DNA of 64,000 nt from a bacterium (GTDB taxonomy: Bacteria; Vulcanimicrobiota; Vulcanimicrobiia; Vulcanimicrobiales; Vulcanimicrobiaceae): positions 1 to 64,000 of the forward strand of contig JAJYFL010000011.1 in NCBI GenBank assembly GCA_021790935.1, read 5' to 3'. Position 1 is the stretch's first letter. Each line of letters opens with the position of its first letter. The position numbers were made by a program, and so were the translations under genes. This document shows, piece after piece, positions 36,042-44,108 of the stretch. The notes under the pieces were generated by a model that saw only the letters and a program-made list of their open reading frames with translations, had not been told where the DNA came from and made no database searches.

Positions 36042-38111
36042 CACCAACAGTTCGAGCGCTCCTGCGTCGAGAACGCGGCGGGCGAACGCGTTCCTTCGCG
36101 GCCAGCGCGGGATCCGGAGCGTCGTAGCTACTGCAACCACCGTTTCCGGCTCCATACGCGCGAGTTCGATGATGCGACGCGGCGTGTCTTTGACGGTCTC
36201 CTGGTGCCAGGTGGCGTTGTTTTTGCCCGTTTCCAGGCGTAGGCTTTCGATCAACGCGCTGGTGGGTGCGTCGCGAGGTTCCGTTATCATAGCAACGCCG
36301 AAGCGCACGCCTAATCGCGCGGCAATTTGACTACAGCGGCGAATTAGCGCGGCGTCTTCGGTGCGTGGACCGGCGCAGAGCAAGAGGCGTTCGAACGGGG
36401 AACGCGGCCGTTCGCGGCGGCGGGCGCGCAGCGCCTCCCGGAGCGCTAACTCGCGTAACGCCGTAAGATTGTCGATCCTAAAAAAACTGGACAACGCCTG
36501 TTCCACGCGTTCGGCGGGGTAGATCCTGCCCTCTCGGAGGCGAGATCGAAGCGTGTGCGGCGTCACGTCGATCAGAATGACTTCGTTCGCTAGCGCAAGG
36601 ATTCCGTCCGGAAGGGTCTCGCGAACGATAGTTTTTGTGAGTCTAAGGACCGTATCGTTGAGGGCCTCCAGGTGTTGTACGTTGAGCGTGGTGATCACGT
36701 CGATCCCGGCGCGCAGAATTGCGAGCACGTCTTCGAACCGCTTGCGAGAGACGGAGCTGGGAGCGTTCGTATGCGCGAGCTCGTCGATGAGTGCCACGTC
36801 TGGGTGCAGCGCGATCACACCGTCACGGTCGAGCTCTTCGTAAAGCGTTCCATCCTTTTGGACGAGCTTGCGCGGGAGTACGCGAAGGCCGTCAACCATT
36901 GCCGCCGTCTCAGAGCGGCCGTGCGTTTCGATGAACGCCGCCAGCACGTCGACACCATCGGCCTGAAGTTGATGCGCCCGGTCGAGCATGGCGTACGTCT
37001 TCCCGCAGCCTGCGACGGATCCGAGATACACGGTTAGACGACCGTAGTTCCCGCGCCCGAGCATATCCGCAGACCGAGGGATGCCTAGATACGTCTTGCT
37101 GGGATCGATTACGAAGAGATCCCGGTCCTGGTGCCGGTTAGCGAGCCGGCGGGCACCCTTGCCGTCCGGGACGATCATGAGGCTTGCGCGCAGGCGCGGA
37201 ACATCTACTCTTGCGGAATCGGGCGGCTCGCTCAAGACCTCCGCCCCGACGCGCTGCGCGCATTCATCCAGCAGCGAGCGATCGACGTTACGGTCGGGGC
37301 GCAGTTCGAGCGATAAATCGAGCGCCCGCGCGAGCGCTGCGGCTCGCTCCACAAAGGAATCGAGTGGCGTGCTTGCCGGCACGAAGGCGATGGCTGTCGA
37401 GACGCGCTCGGCCGACACGTTGGGGATGGTGACGTTGTCTACGGCCTGGAGCAGCAGTTCTCGCAAACCGTAGAGCGTGCGTTCCGAAAAAACGCTCTGC
37501 AGCGCTCCCTTCACATCCGTGTCGTTCACGACTTTTCCGGATCGCAAGCGGCTCTGTAAGAGCCGTGGAGAAACGTCCAGAGCTACCACTTCATCGGCGC
37601 TTTGTAGAAAGCGGTCGGGAACCAGGGCGCGTAGCGCATGTCCGGTCAGTCTCTCCGCGGCAGGGGCTGCGCTCTCGAGGTGCGCGATGTTGAACGCACA
37701 GAGTACGGAGACTCCCATCTCGCGCAACGCCAGCGCCTCCTCCCACCGCATCGCATAGCGCGAGCCGGGAAGGTTCTCGTGAGCGACTTCGTCGAGCATG
37801 AGGACCTGTGGTTTGCGCGCCAGGGCTGCCTCGAAGTCGAACTCCTGGAACGTGCGGCCGTTTCGCTCGACGGAACGTGCGGGGATGCGGGGCAGCCCGG
37901 CGGCGAGACGCTCGAGATCCGGGCGCCCCTTCGTCTCGATCCACCCGATGACGCCATCGCGCCCCGAGCTGCGCAGGCGCGCGAGCTCCTGTAGCAGGCG
38001 CCGCGTCTTTCCCGCGCCGGGTGCGGCCGAAAGGTAGACGACCAGGCGCGGCCGTTCGCCGTACTCGGCGAGCAGGTTCTCTGCGTCGGGACGCAGGTCT
38101 CCGGGCTCCAT
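36027..38111 (-). CDS. Tandem KdpD sensor-domain protein without a kinase
   Basis: 694 residues. Two copies of the KdpD N-terminal domain occur, the first with a P-loop SAAPGAGKT (28-36) and the second with GSVAGCGKT (364-372). Each is followed by a FDEVAHEN/IDELAHTNAP-type DE[VL]AH segment and a UspA-like stretch (about 235-345 and 575-694). No membrane helices, GAF or histidine-kinase domains follow. Known KdpD has one such module attached to its kinase. Here the kinase is encoded separately and divergently, 53 bases away. It presumably senses ATP, potassium or c-di-AMP as KdpD does, but the partner is inferred. Confidence 0.85.
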   Translation of the reverse strand: MEPGDLRPDAENLLAEYGERPRLVVYLSAAPGAGKTRRLLQELARLRSSGRDGVIGWIETKGRPDLERLAAGLPRIPARSVERNGRTFQEFDFEAALARKPQVLMLDEVAHENLPGSRYAMRWEEALALREMGVSVLCAFNIAHLESAAPAAERLTGHALRALVPDRFLQSADEVVALDVSPRLLQSRLRSGKVVNDTDVKGALQSVFSERTLYGLRELLLQAVDNVTIPNVSAERVSTAIAFVPASTPLDSFVERAAALARALDLSLELRPDRNVDRSLLDECAQRVGAEVLSEPPDSARVDVPRLRASLMIVPDGKGARRLANRHQDRDLFVIDPSKTYLGIPRSADMLGRGNYGRLTVYLGSVAGCGKTYAMLDRAHQLQADGVDVLAAFIETHGRSETAAMVDGLRVLPRKLVQKDGTLYEELDRDGVIALHPDVALIDELAHTNAPSSVSRKRFEDVLAILRAGIDVITTLNVQHLEALNDTVLRLTKTIVRETLPDGILALANEVILIDVTPHTLRSRLREGRIYPAERVEQALSSFFRIDNLTALRELALREALRARRRERPRSPFERLLLCAGPRTEDAALIRRCSQIAARLGVRFGVAMITEPRDAPTSALIESLRLETGKNNATWHQETVKDTPRRIIELARMEPETVVAVATTLRIPRWPRRNAFARRVLDAGALELLVLTRR

Positions 38112-38126
38112 CGTCTCTCCCCCAGA

Positions 38127-38158
38127 GCCCCGGTGCCCCTGCGCAGGGGCTCCGGGGC
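38127..38158. promoter_or_regulatory. 32-base near-perfect palindrome between the KdpD-like gene and the histidine kinase
   Basis: Arms of 16 bases (38127-38142 and 38143-38158) pair with a single mismatch. The palindrome fills most of the 53 bases between two divergent starts (38111 and 38165). It may be an operator for a dimeric regulator or form a hairpin in the leader of one or both transcripts. No promoter is otherwise readable in the gap. Confidence 0.75.
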
Positions 38159-38164
38159 GCGCGT

Positions 38165-39730
38165 GTGAACCGCGTATCTGTGTTGCGGGCCCTTTGTTAC
38201 GGACTACTCCTCGCGGCCTGGGTCTTGGACCTGTTCACTCCCCAGATGTTCGTCGCCGCCATCCTTTTCAACGTCCCTATCGCTCTGAGCAGCCTAGCCC
38301 TACAGCGGCGACTGACGGTATCGCTCGTCATTGCGGCCGAGGTCGCCAACGTCGTGACGGGGTACGTAAACGGCGCTCAGGCGGGTTACCGCTTCGAGGC
38401 CATCGCCATCGGGGACCGCATGTTGCTCGCGGCATCGTTCTTGCTTGTCGGCTACATGACGTTGACGACCCAACATCTTGCTCGCAGCGCGGGCCTCTCC
38501 GAAGCACGTGCGGAGCAGGCGCAGCGCGAGCGCAGGTTACGGTTATCGATCGACCGCGTGCGCGAAAGCCTGAATCTCGAATTAGTGTTGCGCGCCATCG
38601 TTAGGGAAGCCGTCGCGTTCTTTCACGCACAACGCGCCACGCTCGTGGTCGAGGCACCGTCGCTGGACGCGCCAAGACGCTACGTGGCTGAGGTCGGCGG
38701 CCGCGAGGTGGTCGTAGAACAGACACCGCTACCATCCGAGGTGCGCTCGCTTCTCGCACGTGACTGGTCCTCCGGAGGCGTGCTCCGGCGCGACGGAAAC
38801 GAAAGTATGGCACGGTACGGGCTCGAGGCACTCGGAGCCGCGGTTGCGCTGGTTACGCTGATTCGTGCGGAAGAGCGGGATTACCAGCTCCTCGTAACGG
38901 CGCAGGATCAGAGATGGGAGCGCGACGACGCCAGGATGCTCAAGTCGTTCGCCGAACGGTGCGAGGTCGCGCTGGATCAAGCTCGTTTATTCATGCGAAT
39001 ATCCGCACAGGCCGACCAGATATCGGAGCAGCATGCCGCGTTGCTCGAACGTAGTAACGTCATTCGCGACCTCGTCTACGCCCTTGCTCACGATCTTCGT
39101 ACACCGCTGGTTGCGGCAAACGTTACCATGCAGCAGGCGCGGCGCGGGGCCTTCGGACAACTCCCCGAACGCTACGTCGAGGTACTTACAACGAGCATAC
39201 GTTCCAACCAGGAGTTGCAGCGTATGGTGGAGACGCTGCTGCTCGTCGCGCGTTACGAATCTGGGGAAGCGTCGCAAACCTTCGAACCGGTGGACCTCGA
39301 GCGCGTCGCGCGCAACGTCGTCGCCGAGCTCGAGCCTACTGCGAGAGAGCGCTGCGTTCACATAGATATGCGAACGCAACGTACGTTCGTTCTCGCGGAT
39401 GAAGACGAGATGCGCCGCGCCGCACTCAACCTCGTCGCCAACGCGGTCGCCGCTTCTCCATCCGGGACGTCGGTGGTCGTATCGACCGGCGGCGACGGCA
39501 AGCGCTCGGAGTTCACGGTGGACGACGAGGGCTTCGGCGTGCCGCCCGAAGAACGGGGTTCACTCTTCCAGCGCTTCGGCGCGCGGGCGCGCAAACGCGG
39601 AGGGGGAACGGGATTGGGACTGTACGTCGTTCGTTTGATCGTTGAGAAGCACGGCGGCTCGACCGCGTACGAACCACGCGATCGTGGAAGCCGATTCGGT
39701 TTCAGCTTGCCCTCCGCAGAGACGCCTTGA
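38165..39730 (+). CDS. Sensor histidine kinase with GAF domain
   Basis: 521 residues. Four membrane helices lie in residues 5-105 (including LLLAAWVLDLFTPQMFVA), similar to the DUF4118 membrane part of KdpD. A GAF-like domain follows (about 130-280), then HisKA with His309 in ALAHDLRTPLVAAN. The ATP-binding domain has NLVANAVAASP and GGGTGLGLYVVRLIVEKHGG. The GTG at 38165 is the last in-frame start before the membrane part. It ends in a four-base overlap with the response regulator. It looks like the kinase half of a split KdpD. Confidence 0.85.
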   Translation: MNRVSVLRALCYGLLLAAWVLDLFTPQMFVAAILFNVPIALSSLALQRRLTVSLVIAAEVANVVTGYVNGAQAGYRFEAIAIGDRMLLAASFLLVGYMTLTTQHLARSAGLSEARAEQAQRERRLRLSIDRVRESLNLELVLRAIVREAVAFFHAQRATLVVEAPSLDAPRRYVAEVGGREVVVEQTPLPSEVRSLLARDWSSGGVLRRDGNESMARYGLEALGAAVALVTLIRAEERDYQLLVTAQDQRWERDDARMLKSFAERCEVALDQARLFMRISAQADQISEQHAALLERSNVIRDLVYALAHDLRTPLVAANVTMQQARRGAFGQLPERYVEVLTTSIRSNQELQRMVETLLLVARYESGEASQTFEPVDLERVARNVVAELEPTARERCVHIDMRTQRTFVLADEDEMRRAALNLVANAVAASPSGTSVVVSTGGDGKRSEFTVDDEGFGVPPEERGSLFQRFGARARKRGGGTGLGLYVVRLIVEKHGGSTAYEPRDRGSRFGFSLPSAETP

Positions 39731-40359
39731 GCCAGATTCGTGCCGCCGTGGTTGAGGACCACGCACTCACGCGAGCCGGATTGCGTACCGCGCTGCTCTC
39801 CGCCGGCATTGCGGTCGTTGCCGAGGCGTCCGATGGGATCGTCGGCCTCGAGGTGATCGAGCGGGAACGGCCCGATGTCGCCGTGATCGATATCGGGCTC
39901 CCCGGCCGCGATGGGATAGAGCTGACGCAATTGGTTCGGGAGCGGTCTCCTCGCACCCATGTCTTGATCGTTACGATGATCGATTTCCCGGAAGACGTGC
40001 TGGCGGCACTGGCGGCCGGCGCCGACGCATATTGCTTGAAGACTGCCGAACCCGAGAAGATCGCGGAAGCCGTGCGGATTACCGCCGAGGGCGGCGCGTA
40101 TTTTGATCCACGGATCGCACACGTGGTGCTGCGGCGGTTCTCGCCCACGGCGCTATCCGGGGCATCCTCGCCGCTGACCGAACGGGAGACGGCTATCCTG
40201 AGCCTCATAGCCGAGGGGAGGGCGAATCCGGAGATTGCGGAGCGCTTACACATAGGCTTGGGTACCGTCAAAGGTCATGTTCGAGAGATTCTAGGGAAAC
40301 TCTCGGCCAACGACCGGACCCAGGCGGCGGTCGTGGCGCTTCGCCGCGGTTACATCTAG
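39727..40359 (+). CDS. NarL/LuxR-type response regulator
   Basis: 210 residues. Receiver domain with the phosphorylation site Asp55 (VAVIDIGLPG), acidic pocket E10/D11 and Lys105 in YCLKTAEP. The C-terminal DNA-binding domain is LuxR-type: LTERETAILSLIAEGRANPE and LGTVKGHVREILGKL. It starts with TTG overlapping the kinase stop (TTGA). The classical KdpE is OmpR-type, so this pairing is unusual for a potassium system. Target genes are unknown; the kdp operon is the natural guess. Confidence 0.9.
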   Translation: MSQIRAAVVEDHALTRAGLRTALLSAGIAVVAEASDGIVGLEVIERERPDVAVIDIGLPGRDGIELTQLVRERSPRTHVLIVTMIDFPEDVLAALAAGADAYCLKTAEPEKIAEAVRITAEGGAYFDPRIAHVVLRRFSPTALSGASSPLTERETAILSLIAEGRANPEIAERLHIGLGTVKGHVREILGKLSANDRTQAAVVALRRGYI

Positions 40360-40379
40360 GAGGCTCCTAGGAGCCGCGA

Positions 40380-41144
40380 TCAACCTAACCCGAAGAGCGC
40401 GACCGCCGTGCGCGTGGTATGTTCGGCGACCTCGCGGAGGTCCAGCGCGAGCAGATCGGCGAGCGATGCGGCGGTCTCGGTAACGAAGGCCGGCTCGTTG
40501 CGCTGGCCACGATGCGGAACCGGCGCGAGATACGGGCAGTCCGTCTCGAGCACGAGGTGCGCGATGCCGATCGCCCGCACCGCCTCCCGTACCGGCTGCG
40601 CGCTCTTGAAGGTCAGCACGCCGCCGATGCCGAGATTCAGGCCAAACTCCTCGACGTAGGTTCGGGCTTGCAGCAAATCCCCTGTGAAGCAGTGAATCAC
40701 GCCGCGCATTCCATCGCGCCATTCTTCGCGCAGGATCGCAACGAAGTCGTCGAAGGCGTCACGGAGGTGGAAGATCGCCGGCAGCCTCCGCGCGCGCGCG
40801 ATCCGAATCTGCGCGCGCAGAACCCGTTGCTGGGCGTCGCGGGGGCTATGGTCGTAGTAGTAGTCGAGGCCGGTCTCGCCGATCGCGACGATTTCGCGAT
40901 GTTCGAAGAACGGCGCGAACGCGGAGGCGAGGTCCTCCGGCGCCTCCTTTGCCTCGTGTGGGTGGACTCCGACCGAAGCGTGCAGCCCGTAGCGCCGCGC
41001 GCACGCGAGGGCGCGATCGCTATCGGTGAGGTCGCAGCCGACTACGATCGTCCGCTCGACCCCGGCGGCCCGAGCCCGCTCGACTACGGCGTCGCGGTCC
41101 GCATCGAAGGCCTTGTCGTGCACGTGTGCGTGCGTGTCGATCAT
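40380..41144 (-). CDS. tatD: TatD-family metal-dependent hydrolase
   Basis: 254 residues. Starts MIDTHAHVHD, the metal-binding pair of TatD, followed by ASVGVHPHEA, IGETGLDYYYDH and VLETDCPYLAP, which supply further metal ligands. These proteins are 3'-5' DNases/RNases or hydrolases. The ATG at 41144 places the HxH at the very N-terminus, as is usual. An upstream TTG adds seven residues. Confidence 0.92.
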   Translation of the reverse strand: MIDTHAHVHDKAFDADRDAVVERARAAGVERTIVVGCDLTDSDRALACARRYGLHASVGVHPHEAKEAPEDLASAFAPFFEHREIVAIGETGLDYYYDHSPRDAQQRVLRAQIRIARARRLPAIFHLRDAFDDFVAILREEWRDGMRGVIHCFTGDLLQARTYVEEFGLNLGIGGVLTFKSAQPVREAVRAIGIAHLVLETDCPYLAPVPHRGQRNEPAFVTETAASLADLLALDLREVAEHTTRTAVALFGLG

Positions 41145-41250
41145 CGTCTGCGTCTTCGCATGCAAGGTGCGACCTTCATCTACGCGCCGGCGCTGGGAAA
41201 ACCCGTGCGCCGGACGTAGGCGGTGGGAGTTCGCCGTAGAAATAGCGCTC

Positions 41251-42264
41251 GTGGAACTCTACGACATTACGGTAATTGGCGGTGGCCCGAGCGGACTGTT
41301 CGCTCTGTTTTACGCCGGTCTGCGCGGCGCCAAGGCCAAGGTCATCGAAGCGCTCGCCGAGCTCGGCGGCCAGCTCTTCGCGCTCTATCCCGAGAAGTAC
41401 ATCTACGATATGCCGGGCTTCCCTGCGATTTTGGCGCGAGATTTGGTGACGGGCTGCGTCGAGCAGGCCATGCAATGGCCGCATGCGGTCTGCCTGGAAG
41501 AGCGCGTTGGAAACATCGCGGCGCGCGAAGACGGCACGTTCGAGATCGTAACCGACAAGGGCAGTCATTTCACGCGCAGCATCGTGCTCTGCTCGGGCAT
41601 CGGGGCGTTTACTCCACGTAAGTTGCCGGCTCCGACGGCGGCGTCCTTCGAAGGGCGAGGCGTCCACTATTACGCAAAGAATTTCGATGCGTTTGCCGGC
41701 AAGCGCGTCGTCATCGTGGGCGGCGGCGACTCGGCTTTGGATTACGCCCTGGCTCTCGAACCGCGCGCGGCACACGTGCTGATCGTCCATCGTTCCAAAT
41801 TCCGCGCCCACGCGCACACCGTCGCGCGCGTCGAACAATCGACCGTCGAGGTTCGGCAGCCCGACCACGAGCTGCTCGCCGTGCACGGAAACGGCGCGGT
41901 GGAGGCGGTTACCTACGTCAATCGCAAGAGCGGTGAAGAGACGACGGTTGCGTGCGACGCGGTCCTGGCCGCGCTCGGCTTCGTCTCCGACGTCGATCAG
42001 CTGCGCACGTGGGGAATCGCTACCGAGGGCACCGGCGTCGTGGTCGATCCGCTCACGATGCAGACGAGCGTCAAGGGCATCTTCGCCGCGGGCGATATCG
42101 TCGCGCACCCAGGCAAACTCAAGTTGATCGCATGCGGCGCCTCCGAAGCGGCGGTCGCCGTGAGCCAGGCGATGGCGTATCTCGATCCGAGCGGCAAGGT
42201 CTCTACGATTCACTCCTCCAACCTCACGCTGCCGATCTCGGCAAAGTTCGGCGCGGCCTCCTAG
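41251..42264 (+). CDS. Ferredoxin/flavodoxin-NADP reductase (thioredoxin-reductase-like type)
   Basis: 337 residues. FAD-binding GGGPSGLFALFYAGLRGAKA lies at the N-terminus and the NADPH-binding VIVGGGDSALDYALAL in the middle. There is no CxxC, as in FNR type 2 rather than thioredoxin reductase. The GIFAAGDIV motif near the C-terminus contacts FAD. It moves electrons between NADPH and ferredoxin or flavodoxin. The start is the GTG at 41251, directly before ELYDITVIG; a longer frame upstream overlaps tatD and is not FNR-like. Confidence 0.9.
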   Translation: MELYDITVIGGGPSGLFALFYAGLRGAKAKVIEALAELGGQLFALYPEKYIYDMPGFPAILARDLVTGCVEQAMQWPHAVCLEERVGNIAAREDGTFEIVTDKGSHFTRSIVLCSGIGAFTPRKLPAPTAASFEGRGVHYYAKNFDAFAGKRVVIVGGGDSALDYALALEPRAAHVLIVHRSKFRAHAHTVARVEQSTVEVRQPDHELLAVHGNGAVEAVTYVNRKSGEETTVACDAVLAALGFVSDVDQLRTWGIATEGTGVVVDPLTMQTSVKGIFAAGDIVAHPGKLKLIACGASEAAVAVSQAMAYLDPSGKVSTIHSSNLTLPISAKFGAAS

Positions 42265-42427
42265 GGGGGCTGTCGGAGTTGAGCCGTTTTCGGATTTGGT
42301 GCCGAATTTTGTTCGGAGACGAGGCGCGAAGAAGGAGCGAAGCCGTAGCTTCGTGACTGATGAGCAACGAAGTATTCGGGCAAAAGGCGGCCCAAAGACG
42401 GAAACGTGCTTAACTCCGACAGCCCCC
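42265..42427. repeat. Near-palindromic 163-base element
   Basis: The outer 16 bases (42265-42280) are an exact inverted repeat of 42412-42427. The likeness continues inward for about 40 more bases with mismatches, so most of the element folds on itself. A small internal hairpin with a CGAAGC stem (about 42339-42354) sits in the middle. It lies between two converging genes. It may be a bidirectional terminator or a MITE-like element. I see no reading frame of interest in it. Confidence 0.75.
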
Positions 42428-42433
42428 TCGGGG

Positions 42434-44101
42434 CTAAGCGGGCAACTCGATGACGCGGTTGCGGCCGAGGCGCTTGGCTTCGTAGAGCGCGCGGTCGGCT
42501 CGCGCTACGAGCGAATCGGCGGTATCGCTCGCGATTGCGACCGCGACGCCGACGCTGGTCGTCACGCGCCGGCCGCTGGCATGCCGCATGTCGGCGCGCT
42601 GGATCGCTTCGCGCAGTCGCTCCCCGACGACCCGCGCCGTATCGCTGTTCGTATCGGGCATCATAACGACGAACTCTTCTCCACCGATGCGGCCCGCACG
42701 ATCGTGGCCGCGGATGTTGGCGGCGATCGTCGCGCCGATGATACGCAGGCAGCGATCGCCCGTTGGGTGACCGAGTTCGTCATTGATCTTCTTGAAATAG
42801 TCGATGTCGAGTAGGAGCACCGCGCACGGATTGCCGACGGTCACGGCCTCGATATGGTCGCGCAGAAGCTCCAATATCGCGCGGCGGTTGGCAAGTCCCG
42901 TAAGCCCGTCGACCGTCGCGGCGTTCTGCGTCACCGCTATGGTGCGGAAATCGCGCAGCAACGGTGCGAGTTCTGCCGCGGCCTGTTCGAAGCGGCGTAT
43001 GGGGGTGAGCGTCGCGGTGTGCGGCGGCCGGTGCACGACCAGCGCGCCGAGCAGCATCTCGTCGACCGAGCGAACTGCGTATGCCATGGAGACGAACGTG
43101 TGGGTTTGCAGCCTGGCGGTCCCGCGCTCGCTCTGCGCGAGTTCGCGCAGAGCCAGCCGGCAAAACTCGATCTGCTCGGGGTCGGGGGCCGGGCCGATGC
43201 TTGCAAGCGGAGCGAAACGTTCGTCGCGCGCGTGCATGGTTGCGTAGATTTGCAGCGTTTCGTGCGATTCCGGCGTGTGCAGGCTCGCGAGCATCGAGTT
43301 CATCGGCGGCAGCGGGTTGCGCGCTACGAGCATCGCTTGGACCGCGTCGCGCGCCAGGCGCAGGCGATGGAGCTCGAAGCGGTAGTCGTAAACGGCACGC
43401 AGCGTGGCTGCGAGGAACGGCAGAGGAGCGAGCGCGGCGATCGCAAGCAGACCGCCGTCGCGAACGTAGATTTGGTCCGACGTCCATCCCCAGGCGGCGA
43501 GCGCGAGCGTCGAACTCCACAGGCGCGTATCGGTTGCGTGCTGCCGCCACAGGCGAATCAGAGCTGTGCCGTCGCCGAGCGTGCGTCCGGGGTCGACCAG
43601 TACCATGACGTAAGCGAAGACGCACGCGACGTAAAACGCGGCGAAACCGGCGAACGCCCGTATCGAATAGGCGTCGAGGCCCGGCATCACTCGCATGCGC
43701 AGCACCCCGATTAGCAGCCATGCCAGAGCCTCGAGGCCGCCGTCGAGCAGCCGGCGAGCGATGCTGGACCGGCCCTCGATCGGTATCGCAAGGGCGTACG
43801 AGAGCAGGATCGCGGTGGCCGTAATGACGCCGCCGTACGCACTCAGGAGCAGAATGTCGATGGGGAGCTCTAGCGGAAGCCGGCCGCCTTCGTGGCGCCT
43901 TCCGCGGCGGAACGATCCGGATACGAACCAGACGTTCGTGCGCAGCAGTACGACGTGCAGGGCGAAGAGCACGAGCACGACGATGCGGTCGCCGGTCCGT
44001 AGCCGCGCGATTTCGGCGGGCGCTCCGAGCGCGATCCAGAGCGCGGCGACGCCGAGCACGGCCAATCGCAGCAGGATCGCGATCGTGCGGCGGCTGCGCA
44101 T
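42434..44101 (-). CDS. Diguanylate cyclase (GGDEF), membrane-anchored
   Basis: 555 residues. Seven or so hydrophobic helices fill residues 1-220. A central region (about 230-380) with LYATMHARDE-like and FVSMAYAVRSVDEMLLGAL segments resembles a GAF sensory domain. The C-terminal domain has the catalytic motif RIGGEEFVVMMPD (GGEEF form, active) and DGLTGLANRRAI at its start. It makes c-di-GMP. No downstream receptor is in the window. It follows metG by seven bases. Confidence 0.88.
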   Translation of the reverse strand: MRSRRTIAILLRLAVLGVAALWIALGAPAEIARLRTGDRIVVLVLFALHVVLLRTNVWFVSGSFRRGRRHEGGRLPLELPIDILLLSAYGGVITATAILLSYALAIPIEGRSSIARRLLDGGLEALAWLLIGVLRMRVMPGLDAYSIRAFAGFAAFYVACVFAYVMVLVDPGRTLGDGTALIRLWRQHATDTRLWSSTLALAAWGWTSDQIYVRDGGLLAIAALAPLPFLAATLRAVYDYRFELHRLRLARDAVQAMLVARNPLPPMNSMLASLHTPESHETLQIYATMHARDERFAPLASIGPAPDPEQIEFCRLALRELAQSERGTARLQTHTFVSMAYAVRSVDEMLLGALVVHRPPHTATLTPIRRFEQAAAELAPLLRDFRTIAVTQNAATVDGLTGLANRRAILELLRDHIEAVTVGNPCAVLLLDIDYFKKINDELGHPTGDRCLRIIGATIAANIRGHDRAGRIGGEEFVVMMPDTNSDTARVVGERLREAIQRADMRHASGRRVTTSVGVAVAIASDTADSLVARADRALYEAKRLGRNRVIELPA

Positions 44102-44108
44102 CGTGGGG

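Noticed and set aside
42421-42435. AGCCCC/GGGGCT stem as the terminator of the diguanylate cyclase gene
   Set aside because: It overlaps the gene end and the right arm of the 163-base element, so it cannot be assigned independently.
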